Positions 33,516 to 45,090 of a DNA stretch of 64,000 bases are shown here, in pieces. This DNA is from Isoperla grammatica. Taxonomy: Eukaryota > Arthropoda > Insecta > Plecoptera > Perlodidae. The position numbers were made by a program, and so were the translations under genes. Under the pieces are notes generated by a model. That model had not been told where the DNA came from and did no database searches. It saw nothing but the letters and a program-made list of their open reading frames with translations. The stretch is taken from positions 1 to 64,000 of the forward strand of contig CAMDTW010000384.1 in the NCBI GenBank assembly GCA_945910005.1, read 5' to 3'. Position 1 is the first letter of the stretch. The number at the start of each line of letters is the position of its first letter.

Positions 33516-34408
33516 TTAGAGTAAAGGTGAGTCTACAAAAGCGATGGCGGATTTTTGGAAACTAGTTGTCTAGAATGGTGAAGTGAATGATTGAGCCATA
33601 AAACCATGTCAAATTTAAGTTTTTTTTTTCTAAATAATATTTAGAGAACGCGTTACACAATAATGAAAAATGAATAAATGATATGAAAAATTGGTTTCGC
33701 AAGAACTAAAAACCGGCCCAAAACATCATAATGTCGATAATAAGTTTTGATCAACAAGCAAGTTTCAATTATAACATTATTTCTATATATCTGTGCAGAT
33801 ACGAGGTAATCGTATACATACACAATGTTATCTGTGCCCTATGCATGGGTGGAGCATTGACACCCGAGAATCTATATGAAACCAATAACAAGTTAATTTA
33901 TTTATATTAAAATGTTTACGATTAGATGCAAATTAAATCATCACGAGTTTGGTACAAATATAAACATTAAACGTCATAGTTGTTCTGATAACAAACAATA
34001 TATAATTAGATATTATTCGTATATTATTATGTACACATATACATATAATAACAGCAATTTTTCTAAGTTTAGTTGGTTTGGACCGAAATGTGTTGTCGGT
34101 TTGATAATTTCACTGCTTGATGTAATTTGAGATACAGCTCAAATGGTTTCCTAGCGGATTTCCCCGCCCACGTTCAACTTATGAAACTATTACGGAATTT
34201 CCTGGATACATTTAGAATGCTACATATAGAAACAATTTAGTGTTAAAGATAATATTATCGCATTCAATTCAAACGTATAATGAATTGTCCATATATTCCT
34301 TTCGCTATCCACATAATCTTATCCTGATTATATTTGTCAAGTGTATCTTCTCACAATTTTGATTTTAAAATTTGTCTTAAAGATGGGATCCGAAAACCTA
34401 GCATTCTT
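33516..34408. other. No gene seen; short repeat at 34005-34066
   Basis: About 55 bp near 34005-34066 (GATATTATTCGTATAT..TTATGTACACATATAC) recurs inside the F2 copy at about 35930-35985. Confidence 0.4.
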
Positions 34409-34559
34409 CCACGATTGTCGGCATCGTGATTGTAATCGTGATCGAAATCACAATCGTGCAATTTCTCATGCTGAATCAATATGAGACATTACGATTGTGT
34501 TGTGAATACAGCGCCACGATTCCGGATTGCGATTGCGATACCGATACCGACAATTGTGC
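34409..34559. mobile_element. Inverted-repeat element rich in ATCG words, copy 2
   Basis: CCACGATTGTCGGCATCG is inverted as CGATACCGACAATTGTG; arms consist of GATCG/ATCG-like words as at 13330-13577, without that copy's outer GGCCCATGTAA ends. Confidence 0.6.
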
Positions 34560-34985
34560 CGTTCGTTAGAGCATGCGCCTACAGTTCGTTACAAACCAAC
34601 ATCCACGCCGGTAAAGTGGACTCCTCAAAGGGAGGCTTATTTCTCGTTCACTGTGCAAGGTTGTAAACGTCAAGCTTGTCACCAGGAAGGATGCACAGCT
34701 TAAAAAACAAAGTGGCCATCGGCCAACAGATGTCCAAGGGTCCACAAGCCACCCGCTTGACAATAGCGAAAAGGTTCGCTAAATTACCTGAGACGGTTGA
34801 AGTGAAGCGTTGAAGGTCCGTGTGGGTTGAAGCGGTTGTCTTTACTATGTTAGAAGGTAAGTAAATTGCAAAATAAAGGGGATGATTGACATCCTTGGTC
34901 TCCAACAATACCCCCCAATTCCTTTTAGTTCGCGTTCTGCCCGCGTGCATGTTGGTTTGAGACGAACTGTAGTGTACTCGCTCGG
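34560..34985. other. No gene seen
   Basis: Flank of the minisatellite; short frames here are extensions of its open frames. Confidence 0.35.
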
Positions 34986-35630
34986 TCGTGTTCTGTCGGC
35001 TTGCACCGAGTGTACTCGGTCATGTCTGTTGGCTTGCACCGAGTGTACTTGGTCGTGTCTGTCGGCTTGCACCGAGTGTACTCGGTCGTGTCTGTCGGCT
35101 TGCACCGAGTGTACTCCGTCGTGTTCTGTCGGCGTGCACCGAGTGTACTCCGTCGTGTTCTGTCGGCGTGCACCGAGTGTTCTCGGTCGTGTTCTGTCGG
35201 CTTGCACCGAGTGTACTCCGTCGTGTCTGTCTGCTTGCACCGAGTGTACTCCGTCGTGTCTGTCTGCTTGCACCGAGTGTACTTGGTCGTGTCTGTCGGC
35301 TTGCACCGAGTGTACTCCGTCGTGTCTGTCGGCTTGCACCGAGTGTACTCGGTCGTGTCTGTCGGCTTGCACCGAGTGTACTCCGTCGTGTTCTGTCGGC
35401 TTGCACCGAGTGTACTCCGTCGTGTCTGTCGGCTTGCACCGAGTGTACTCGGTCGTGTCGTGTCTGTCGGCTTGCACCGAGTGTACTCCGTCGTGTCTGT
35501 CGGCTTGCACCGAGTGTACTCGGTCGTGTCGTGTCTGTCGGCTTGCACCGAGTGTACTCCGTCGTGTCTGTCGGCTTGCACCGAGTGTACTCGGTCGTGT
35601 CGTGTCTGTCGGCTTGCACCGAGTGTAGGA
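34986..35630 (+). repeat. 33-bp minisatellite, about 19 units
   Basis: Unit GTGTCTGTCGGCTTGCACCG followed by AGTGTACTCGGTC. Most units are 33 bp; some are 34 (extra T) or 38 (extra GTCGT). Variants alternate ACTCGGT and ACTCCGT. Because 33 is a multiple of three and the unit has no stop codon in any of six frames, long frames of about 216-251 codons appear on both strands; they are not evidence of protein. The 3' edge breaks at TGTAGGAGCGG. Confidence 0.95.
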
Positions 35631-35639
35631 GCGGATGAC

Positions 35640-35813
35640 GCATGCTCAGGGTCCCCAGTTCGTATCCAGGTCGGGTGGATGGAAATAATACCGACGGCGT
35701 GAGCACATTGAGCACATTAGGAACGTTGAGCACAAGGTTAGTCTGTTGGCCGCGATGCACGAAAGCGCATTGCACTCACAGACCGTTGCACTGAATAACA
35801 GACTTGAGATTTT
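35640..35813. other. Spacer with short GAGCACATT repeats
   Basis: GAGCACATT/GAACGTTGAGCAC motifs repeat three times near 35700-35735. Nothing else seen. Confidence 0.4.
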
Positions 35814-36093
35814 CTTAGTTTGACGTTCCCCTCCATCGCTATGTGACTACCCCTTACCCCCGTGTCAACCAGACAATCATATCGAAGGCCTGTTTATTCA
35901 TTTTACATTATATTATTGATAATACAAAATTGGATATTATTCGTATATCATTATGTACACATATACAATAACAGCAGTTTTTCCAAGTAAAGCAGCAGCA
36001 GCAGTTTTTCCAGCAGTAGTTCCAATATTTGTTATGCTGGGCGGTGGTCACATAACTAAGGGGGCGGAGCTTTTAAACTATGTCAAACTTAAA
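35814..36093. mobile_element. TIR element F2, copy 2
   Basis: CTTAGTTTGACGTTCCCCTC..ATCGCTATGTGACTACC at left; GGTGGTCACATAACTAAGGG..TATGTCAAACTTAA at right, inverted. Longer than copy 1 (3725-3896), with the ~55 bp segment also found at 34005-34066 inside. Confidence 0.68.
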
Positions 36094-36630
36094 ACATCTG
36101 GACTCTAGCTTAGAAGAACGCATGTATACCTACTTCAGATAGATAGATAGATATTTAAGTACGAGATAAGAGTACAGTGTGCATAGTATTATACATATTA
36201 TTATTATTATTTATTTGCACACACCAGTAAATTTAAAATTATAATATAAATACAACAAATTCTATACCTAGTTTGAGTGTTTATTGAATAATGCAGCATA
36301 TTATTATAATTATTATTGTTCTCTCCATTTATGTCACTCTTGTGTTTCACACTATTGCTATCGTATCGTATATCGAGTCTAGTGTGTGAGGGGGGAGGGG
36401 GGGGGGGGGGCACGACTGGCAAATGTATTCATCATACCTCGGCATTGTTAGCTCTCTAGCCTCGTGACGTCACAGGGTGATGACAGCTGAGCCAATTAGT
36501 CTCTTCATATCATATTATCTCGGCGCACGAGCCGTCAGATAACTTACGATTTACGAACCGACAACAAAAAAGCGTTGGGATTGCAGTCGTCGCGAACAGG
36601 AAGCCGCAATTGGTTACAAAAAAAAACTAG
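36094..36630. other. No gene seen; G14 at 36397-36410
   Basis: (GATA)n-like at 36135-36150 and a G-rich run. One TGACGTCA near 36465. No exon supported. Confidence 0.35.
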
Positions 36631-37451
36631 TAGTCCTTTGCATAACGAGAATGACGGTATAAAATTTGGGTCAAAGGATGACATATATCAAAAGAAAGCT
36701 TGAGACGAGTACTTTTCAAAAAACCATGATATACCGCTGGCAAATCCAGCTTTCTATGTCAAAACCAGGGTCAAAGGTCAAGTTTGTAATTTTTTAAATA
36801 ATTTTTAATAAAATAATGAAAAATGTTTGCAAGTTTAATCATACACTTTTAGTAAGGTTAATGTATTATGTTTCCTTAAAAAAAATTAAATTAACCATTT
36901 AGCCTTTTTTGACCTAAATTGAGGTCAATTTCCTCAAAATGGGTAATTTTTAAAATTTTCTTCGCTTTATTGGCCAATATTCATTATATCAACGTACTTA
37001 CTCATAAATACGTTAAAATGAATAGTTCTTATTGTTATCACACTGTTTTCACGGTATTCATTCAAAATGGCGGTCAAAGGTCAATAAGTAAGTATCGTCA
37101 AACTAGGTCTAGTAACTAAAATATTACTTGTGGGTACTCTAAAGACGCGGAATTTTAACTGCAATTACAATAACGAATAACAATATCATGTTTAATCGTA
37201 AGAAAATGTAACTATCATATAACTTATAAACTACTTAAGATTGTTACTGAATTTCTAATTAATGTCCTCAGACATCAGGGTATTCTTGAATGGGTCTGCA
37301 ACTGCAACAATATACATTTTTAGAAAAGAACATGACCATGCTCAGATACGTGATATGATAGTATGATATGATATATGTCCTAGCAGTCACTGTCTAGTCG
37401 TCAAATTAATCAGAATTGAAGTCAAAATCACTCAAAATTGAAGTCGTCAGA

Positions 37452-37811
37452 TTAATCACCTTCCGATACACTGGAATTCTCATGCTGGGTACCGATATTT
37501 GGACAGTCCTTCAGCTTACACGCGTGGGTACACTTCAGCTGATTGGCCAAACACTCATAGGTCGGCATCTTGCAAACACGGAAACAGTTACAGGCTAGGA
37601 GATCCATAACGGTCAAAGGTACTGGAGTTCCAATCATCCACTCGTTGCTCAGATCTCCTTCTGCCGTGGTTTTCCATCCATAGCCACACAGATCAGGAAC
37701 ATCAGGGTTGGCTTCCAAGCAACGTATCAATAGATCGTGTTTGGTTGATAACTCACAGTCGCAGGATATGAAGCAGTAAGCAATCGTAACAAGGTGGTAG
37801 CTGATTAGACT
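37452..37811 (-). pseudogene. Cys-rich C-terminal coding fragment (left arm)
   Basis: Open for about 119 codons to a stop at 37452, with no start in frame beyond an upstream stop at 37812-37814. The protein runs through LLIRCLEANPDVPDLCGYGW, then WMIGTPVPLTVMDLLACNC, then a cluster of Cys spaced C-x-C-x3-C-x5-C-x6-C-x3-C-x5-C. From memory this layout (CGYGW-like motif, short linker, CXC-type Cys cluster) ends many multicopy uncharacterised metazoan proteins linked to transposons. Only the C-terminal part is present, so it is a fragment rather than a gene. Confidence 0.55.
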
Positions 37812-38331
37812 TCATATCATCACACTTACTTCTAAAAAGCTCGTAGCGCAGCAGGTTGACGCATGACAGAGTCGTGGTCAAAGAGCAGAGATTACAGACA
37901 AACTCTTCGAGTTTTTTTTATGACATCGACAGAAACTCTCCAGTCCTGATCCATCTTGCTTATAGCTTGACACAGAAATGCGAGTTTTTCTCATGATATT
38001 CAAAGTTCTCTTTTTCCCTTTACCACTGAATGAGCTCACTCAAGTTGGAACTCATAGTCGTCCCCTACACCTATAGATGCGCCCGTTGTTAACAAGGTAA
38101 CAGTTTCATACAAGTCATTTCCCATATAGAAAACATATCCATAGCAACATTGGGTGCCTCTAGGTGAAGTGGCCGACTATGAATTCCAACCTTTGTCCCA
38201 ACCAGTGCATAGAGGTCAGGGAGGGTATTACATACTTCGAATCCCAACGAACTCGCTAGTTTTTACACATCTTCGAAGTGTGTTTAATTTTTGGTAGTCA
38301 AGCGTCAACCAGCTGCCCTACGAGTTTTTTA

Positions 38332-38691
38332 AAAGTAAATGTGATGATATTTAGTCTAATCAGCTACCACCTTTAAACGATTGTCTACTGCTTCAAATCC
38401 TGCGGCTGCGAGCTAACCACTAAACAGCGGTCTGGATACGTTGTTTGGACGCCAACCCTGATGTTCCTGATCCATGCGGGAAGGGGATCTGAGCAACGAG
38501 TGGATGATTGGAACTCCAGTACCTTTGACCGTTATGGATCTCCTAGCCTCTAACTGATGCCGTGTTTGCAAGATGCCGACATGTGAGTGTTTAGCCAATC
38601 AATAAAAGTGTAAGCTGAAGGACTGTCCAAATATCGGTACCCAGCATGAGAATTCTAGTCAATCAGAAGGTGATTAATCTGACGACTTCAA
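38332..38691 (+). pseudogene. Cys-rich coding fragment, decayed (right arm)
   Basis: Mirror image of 37452-37811. It has several indels and, at the second Cys of the cluster, TGA in place of TGT; the first Cys is TCT. The sense strand here is plus. Decay is far greater than in the left arm, although surrounding non-coding arm sequence is well conserved. Confidence 0.6.
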
Positions 38692-39512
38692 TTTTGAATG
38701 ATTTTGACTTATTTGAATTTTGATTAATTTGACGACTAGACAGTGACTGCTAGGACAGATATCATATCATACTATCATATCACGTATCTCAGCATGGTCA
38801 TGCTCTTTTCTAAAAATGTATTTTGTTGCAGTTGCACACCCATTCAAGAATACCCTTATGTCTGAGGACATTAATTAGAAGATCAGTAACAATCTTAAGT
38901 AGTTTATAAGTTATATGATAATTACATTCTCTTACAATTAAAACATGATATAATTATTCGTTATTGTAATTGCAGTTAAAATTCTGCGTCTTTAGAGTAC
39001 CCACAAGTAATATTTTAGTTACTAGACCTAGTTTGACGATACTTACCTATTGACCTTTGACCGCCATTTTGAATGAATACCGTAAAAACAATGTGATAAC
39101 AATAAGAGCTATTTATTTTAACGTATTTATGAGGAAGTACGTTGATATAATGAATGTTGGCCAATAAATCGAAGAAAATTTTAGAAATTACCCATTTTGA
39201 GGAAATTGACCCCAATCAAGGTCAAAAAAGGTAAATAGGTGATTTAATTTTTTTTTAGTAAACTTTATACATTTATCTTACTAAAAGAGTATTTTTAAAC
39301 TTGCAAACATTTTTCGTTATTTAATTAAAAATTATTTAAAAAATTACAAATTTGACCTTTGACCCTGGTTTTGACATAGAAAGCTGGATTGGCCAGAGGT
39401 ATATCATGGTTTTTTGAAAAGTACTCATCTCAAGCTTTCATTTGATATATGTCATCCTTTGACCCAAATTTTATACCGACCAGGCCTTTTTCGAGCGTTA
39501 TGCAAAGGACTA

Positions 39513-39895
39513 TAGGTCGTTTAGTAAATATGTTATTTTGTAATTTTTATAATGTTTGTGAAAAATAATTTTAAATGTTTTCTTTCGTTTTAATTACTTT
39601 TTTATTTACCTTATTAATTAATTAATTTATTAACGTACTAATTTTCTTTAATAAATTCAAAATGGCTAAATAAAAATCAAGGTGCTCAATTACTATGTCA
39701 GTGAGTATACATGTTAATTAATACATTGATTTGAACGTATTTATTAATATTACTTTGGTATCAGTTGGCATGGGTAAATTTATAAAGGACAATCGTAATA
39801 AATAAGAATTTTACCTGACGCCAAAAAAAGACAAAAACGAGTGGTGGAATTTTAGTCCGTTTTCCCAGCCCCCCTGATAATCTGGCTGTCCGTGG
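39513..39895. other. No gene seen
   Basis: Very AT-rich with TTAATTAATTAATT-type sequence. Confidence 0.4.
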
Positions 39896-40058
39896 TCCCA
39901 TCCACATTGAAAATTAGCAGTAACAGTAACGTTAGAATTAAGGTTTCGGACACTCCCATTGGCTGATGAGAACCCAAGGTCATTGCTTAGCCAATGGGAG
40001 TGTATGAAACGTTAATTTTACTGTTACTGTTACTAGGAATTTTCAATGTGGATGGGCC
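39896..40058. mobile_element. Hairpin MITE, ~163 bp
   Basis: CCCATCCACATTGAAAATT, CAGTAACAGTAACG and CACTCCCATTGGCT are inverted in order on the right arm (AGCCAATGGGAGTG, TACTGTTACTG, TTTTCAATGTGGATGGG). Loop about 25 bp. Confidence 0.8.
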
Positions 40059-40396
40059 ATTATTCCTATACTTCCTAACCAGAAGATCCAGCGTTTGATC
40101 TCGCGGTACGGATACGGTTTTTTAACTTCGGAAATCGACTAATTAACTCTATCTGTATGCACGACACGTTTACATATATTACATTATGTAAACGGTGATT
40201 TCGGTGAAATCGTCTTCTATTAACGAAGCACTTAATAAAGTTAATTGTATATAATAATATCCTTTTTCCTCCACTAAACATCAGTTTTCGTAACCGAGTG
40301 GTTATGGACAAATAGATAAATACACAATTTATATTTATTTAATACACAGGCAAATGGTAAACGTAGCCTACGTTTCATGTAAGCATGTATAGTCAC

Positions 40397-40558
40397 CGTA
40401 CAACATCTTCGGTAATGCTTCCGTCACGGGTGGATGAACGGCAGTCAACCAACCAGCGACCGTGGCTAATTCAGATACCTGCTCGGGTTGGCCGAGACCG
40501 TAAACACGTCATTGATTGCATGATGACGAAAGCATTACCGAAGTTATTGTAAGACGAC
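40397..40558. mobile_element. TIR MITE, ~160 bp
   Basis: CTTCGGTAATGCTTCCGTCA at left is inverted as TGACGAAAGCATTACCGAAG at right. The interior is GC-richer and not palindromic. Confidence 0.7.
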
Positions 40559-40898
40559 TTTACATAACAATAACATATACCGCGAGTCAAAGCAACATGT
40601 AAAACACTTTGCTATGACGAAACACTAATGTATAGTTGTATAGAAGTGCATAGTGATTGTGTGATATTTATTACATTCACTATGTATTCATGTATTCCTC
40701 ATTGTCGACGGGTCACACCACACCACACAAGTACCATGCACACAGTCAAGGGAGTGGAGGTGTCATCAAGTGACGTCATCAAATAATAATAACAGTCTTC
40801 TTGGACTGCACAATCCTTGGAAAGCGGATCTTGGAATGTGTCTATATACAAGAGATGATCATCACGAATTGGTAATGACGATTCACGATTGACGAGTA

Positions 40899-41250
40899 CA
40901 GTGTATTCCACGTAGAGATTGCAGTAAGTATTAGCATTTGTCTGCCATTGTCTATTTCCACCCCCTTGTGGCGTTTGCAAAACTTAGGTCCAGTCTTACA
41001 ATGTTCCAATAACTACTTATTCGTCGAATAGCTTGTTTTCTCCATGGCAACCACCAATGAAAACCATTGAAATCCTCCAAATAGCTTATTGTTACAAATA
41101 ACTTTCTTATTTGGAGACTGGCCCTTATGTGGAATATACATGCCAAGATGTGCCTTATATAGTCTTTAGCACCCTCCACAAGGGATGTGTGGGGGTAGAC
41201 AGTGGCAGAGAAATAACCTAAGTACTGCATTCTCTACGTGGAATACACTG
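40899..41250. mobile_element. TIR element hosting a nested MITE
   Basis: Ends CAGTGTATTCCACGTAGAGA (40899) and its inverse TCTCTACGTGGAATACACTG (41250), followed inward by TGCAGTA. The F12 MITE at 40989-41122 lies inside, so the host element inserted first. Confidence 0.75.
40989..41122 (-). mobile_element. MITE family F12, copy 2 (nested, inverted)
   Basis: CCAGTCTTACAATGTTCC to GGAGACTGGCCC, with CTACTTATTCGTCGAATAGC; aligns in opposite orientation with 31347-31497 and 53230-53373. Confidence 0.75.
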
Positions 41251-41620
41251 TAGATATACGTTTATTTAGCAAATTTAATTTCTCTAAATTTATAGAATTT
41301 TGTAGCACATATTTTTTCTTTATCCCCATCAATACCTTGAATAAGAGGGGGTTTCTTTTGCACTTCTGTTATAGACAATGATGTGCAGATATTTATAATC
41401 AATTAATTGTAGTTCGAGTGCAATTTTTATCTCAACAGGAATGAAAACACCTTCTTTGAGTTATTTTTCTGTAAAATCAGCATTGTGTAGTGTTTCGAAA
41501 ATATATATACACCGATTTCGCATCTAAAACCTAAAACGCAAAAAAAACGTATCCCTCCCTATATTCATGAGTAAATAAATATTGAAGTTTTAAAAATAGA
41601 TGTATCTTATGATATGTGAT
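41251..41620. other. No gene seen
   Basis: AT-rich, nothing recognised. Confidence 0.3.
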
Positions 41621-41624
41621 AGAT

Positions 41625-41740
41625 TCTAGGAGAAACCCCACAGTCAGGAATGCCGGTGCGGTGATGGGAATCGAATTCGCGACCTCTCGGATTTTTCTTT
41701 TTAGAGTCAATTGCGCGCTACCGCAGAGCTACGATTGTAA
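41625..41740 (-). repeat. Degraded SINE-A relic
   Basis: Minus strand: TAGCTCTGCGGTAGCGCG (A-box-like), then GAGAGGTCGCGAATTCGATT (B-box mutated), then CCGGCATTCCTGACTGTGG and GGTTTCTCC. A T-rich insertion splits the head. Confidence 0.6.
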
Positions 41741-43558
41741 CGTATAACGTACGTACGTAAACGGTGAGTGACAAGGCACAATTCATAAGCTAATGACATT
41801 ATAATGAACCTCGTTTAATTGCAAATGATGCACAATTATTACTATAGCTATTGTAGTTCATCATCATTACGTGGTTTGATTTTTTTTATTTTCAAGTAAG
41901 CATTTCTCGAGTGTATTTTTTTCCCCGACTGTCCTTGTACTTTTACCATAAAATAACGAATACATTAAAAGCTGTGTCCCCTCTCTCTTTCTCTCTTTCT
42001 ATAACTGACAGTATAGACAATGTGTAGATTAATTATCTAGTGTCATCATCTTTCGTGAAAATTGATTATACCCCGATTGCAGTTTCTGATTTTTTGCAAT
42101 TCTCACATTCGTTGTTTGAGTTGCGATCGTTCAATAAATCAGGTTTTCCTTTCGTTCTTGATATTTTTTCTTTTCTTTTCTCTTCTCTTCTTGTTTTTAA
42201 ATTCTGACTCCCTTCTGCCTTTTTATTCTTTTTTGGATGCCTATTTGATAATCTTTACATGTGTCGTTATTATTTCAGTTCTGTCTATATTATATTATTC
42301 CCTAGTATTAGAAAATTGATATGCCTATAAATTGATAAATTTTTATATAGGCCTATCTTGCTTCTCCTTTATTTTAGTTGTTGCGTTATCTTTAATTTTA
42401 TTTTATTCACAGTGTTTTTTTCTGTTTCATTATTTATAGATAGTTGTATTTATTGTCCTCCTTTGTAAATTCGTTTCATAACTGAATAGGTGCAAAATGT
42501 ACCTGACAGGTACCTTGCTAATAATACAGACAAAACGTTCATCGTCACAATTAAACGGCGAAAAGCCGAGAATACTCCGGCGCCACCACACTAACTTGGC
42601 CCGCGTTAAAACAACAACTATACACAGATAAACAAACAAGACACACAAGTGGAGTACACTCCCCTCCCCCCCCCCCTCACAAATCTCGGCACATGTGCGA
42701 TCACTGGCTAAAATACACACCCGACTGACTGACCGACTTACTAACTATACCCGGCGCAACCTTAGTCGGGGATATACATACATTGAGTGCAAGGAGCTGC
42801 AGGTCTACAGTCTCGCCGTCAAAATAACAATAATATGTAGGGTATGTATATAAATACATTAGTAATTAGTACTGTCTCAGAATTACAGGAACTGAGACGT
42901 AACATATTTACATTTTTATACTTTATACTATGTTTCGTGTAGAGGTCCATCAAGCTAACCTAACTAACCCAGTGGCGTATACGCAGAAATTAATTAGGGG
43001 AAGAGGGGCCGAACATTTAAAAGAAATTATAGGGGATTGGGGCGAAAGCCCCATGGCTCCAGCCGGAGGTCTTTTCACAATATCAACAAAATATTTTGCT
43101 CATTGTTGACGTTTTGAACGCATGTAACCACCTTTCAGAATCTGACAATATCATGTACAATACGATTAAAAGTTTGTTGGAATTATTAAAAATAAAACGA
43201 AATACCGAACCACAGAACAGAATATCAAACGTATACCGAGAAGCAACATCATGTAAATATATTCATGTACACAATATAGTAAGTAGTTTCCTCCTTCCTC
43301 CTTCTTCTCACTACCTTCTTCTCCCCACCCCCCCCCCCCCCCCCTTGGATTGCACCACTGATCAAACCTGCCAGTTAACATACCCGATCATCACACGTCG
43401 TGTGTGTGTTTATACAAGGGTCATAAGGAAGCGCAGGTAAATGAAATGACGCCAGTTTTACACCCCCGGAAAGGGGTTAAACACGGGGCCGGGAATAAAG
43501 ATGTCGACATGATACTAACTAATTAGTAACACCCGCGCGGGGCGGTTGTGTAGAACCA
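41741..43558. other. No gene seen; C11 and C17 tracts
   Basis: T-rich stretch at 42080-42430, C11 at 42666-42676 and C17 at 43328-43344. Short frames (for example 43096-43440) have no coding character. Confidence 0.35.
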
Positions 43559-43854
43559 CCGTTGAGTGAGTAATATAGGATAGAGTCGCAACGCAATCGG
43601 CAGTTTGTCTACCGTGCCTTATGCTGCCCAACATACTTTAGTCGGGTAGTAGAAGTTCGCCAAGCGACGCGATGACGGAGCTTTCGGCTGTCTTCGTATA
43701 TCTTCGGCGAAGTAGCCGACCAATCAGGTTCCGTCATCGCGTCGCTTGGCGAACTTCTACTACCCGACTGAAGTATGTTGGGCATGCAGTAAAAGGCGGT
43801 AGACAGACTGCCGATTGCGTTGCGTCTCTACCCTATATATAACTCACTCAACGG
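43559..43854. mobile_element. Foldback element F8, copy 1
   Basis: Ends CCGTTGAGTGAGT and ACTCACTCAACGG. Arms of ~120 bp share ATCGGCAGT.TGTCTACCG, CCCAACATACTT.AGTCGGG, TAGTAGAAGTTCGCCAAGCG and CGATGACGGA with their inverses. The ~55 bp centre (GGCTGTCTTCGTATATCTTC..GACCAATCAGG) is unique. A second copy with the centre in the opposite orientation is at 48341-48631. Confidence 0.85.
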
Positions 43855-43906
43855 TACTATACACAGAAAGGTCAGCACGAAACACGATGCATCTCACGTA
43901 ATCGGT

Positions 43907-44188
43907 TTCTAATAATAATAATAATAATTTTTCGTAAGAATACCCGTTATAGGGTGCACACCAGCTTTACCTGATGTGCCCCTCTTCAGGTGACTAACTA
44001 GGTTATTAGAGTGTTCGGATAGCTGGGAAGGAACGTCCGAGGGCTAATAGTAGGACTCAATCCCAGCATTCGCCTTTACGACTGAGGAAAACCTCGGAAA
44101 AAACCTTCAGTCAGGACTGCTGGTGGCCGGAATCGAACCGGCGACCTCCCGAAAGAGTCTCGCGTCTTACCGCTGAGCCACCTCTATC
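43907..44188 (-). mobile_element. SINE-A, full copy 2
   Basis: Best preserved head: GAGGTGGCTCAGCGGTAAGA (A-box) and GCCGGTTCGATTCCGGCCAC (B-box and T arm closing with an acceptor-like GGTGGC/GCCACC pairing). The (ATT)n tail is at 43907-43925. Body as in the other copies. Confidence 0.88.
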
Positions 44189-44550
44189 GGTAGGTTTCTA
44201 ATTGGATATACATATATACATATACAGGTCGATAAATAGGTCGTCAGAAACACAGCAGAGCTCATCAAATCAGACCTTTAAAGAACGAACGCACCCCCTG
44301 CGCTGATGGCCTCGGGCCGGGGGGGGTGTTCACAAATATCAAGTGCGAAATGTCATCGGCGTCGTATAGAATAACGGACATACTGAACGCTGCTCGGAGA
44401 GTAGTGATTGGGGGCAGGCATATTACACGTCCTTGACATGGTTGTGAAATCGTTTAGCTTCTGTGTCGTCGTCACTGTTCGTATGGTGATGATATTTGAG
44501 GCGTCTCGTAGTTCGATGAAACGATCAGGCTCATTTTACCATACATTATA
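44189..44550. other. No gene seen
   Basis: One G8 run near 44319; nothing else recognised. Confidence 0.35.
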
Positions 44551-44852
44551 GGGAGTATGCAATAGACTTTACGTGGCGGCCATTATGAGGTACACATTGC
44601 TTGTCAATGGTAGACACATAGGTTATCCAGGAAAAATCACAGTTTTAAGCCGTATAGATTGACGTGTGCAGTTAAAAGTTCAAGAAAATGATAACACATG
44701 CAAATGATTGTCTTCAAACAGAGTTTACGCGTTCTTATTTTGTTTTGTTTTCAGTCATAATACGGAACCTTTGTTTGAAAACAGTTAATGTGTCAGTCAA
44801 AGGACAACTGCAATATTGCAACAATGCGGAAATGACGTTATTGCAAGCTCCC
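44551..44852. mobile_element. MITE family F3, copy 2
   Basis: Ends GGGAGTATGCAATA and TATTGCAAGCTCCC-type (right end TTATTGCAAGCTCCC), both next to TATA, giving a possible TATA or AT target duplication. Interior matches 7271-7646. Confidence 0.8.
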
Positions 44853-44974
44853 TATACTGCAGGAAAATTCTTGCCTGTCGCCGACTTTTTTCTATCAAAC
44901 AAGAAATATAATACCTCCATACAAGCAGATTGCGGTGGCTCATGCAGTTGTGGTATAGGAGACTCAAACTAGCG

Positions 44975-45090
44975 CTGCTAAGCTATACCTCCTTATCTGC
45001 GCCATTGATGGTTTCAACAAATCAACGATGAGTAATCTCCTCCTTACAGAAGTTTATTTGCTTGCCACCAGATTTAGTCTAGTCTATTTT
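44975..45090. repeat. Dispersed repeat shared with 615-745
   Basis: CTCCTTATCTGCGCCATTGATG..AGTCTAGTCTATTTTGAGTG; it abuts the SINE-B head and may be part of the same composite. Confidence 0.45.

Larger units (their letters stand above)
36631..39512. mobile_element. 2.88-kb palindromic element
   Basis: Ends TAGTCCTTTGCATAACG (36631) and its inverse CGTTATGCAAAGGACTA (39512), each next to TAG, a possible 3-bp target duplication. The two arms (about 1.4 kb each, centre near 38072) are reverse complements over most of their length, e.g. GGGTCAAAGGATGACATATA and TCAAAACCAGGGTCAAAGGT outward, GTAGCTGATTAGACTTCATA inward. Outer parts look ~95% identical by eye, the centre less. Each arm carries a copy of one coding fragment. 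Either a foldback transposon or two inverted copies joined tail to tail. Confidence 0.85.

Noticed and set aside
34845..35775. Overlapping frames of 216-251 codons on both strands as repeat proteins
   Set aside because: All arise from one 33-bp unit with no stop codons in any frame; length variants shift frames freely, so no frame is favoured.
43680..43740. Programmed invertible switch between the arms of F8
   Set aside because: A reversed centre is equally explained by insertion of the whole symmetric element in the opposite direction; no recombinase or other orientation evidence.
44100..44188. Functional tRNA gene
   Set aside because: The head has good A and B boxes, but the same sequence continues into a shared SINE body and tail in three copies.
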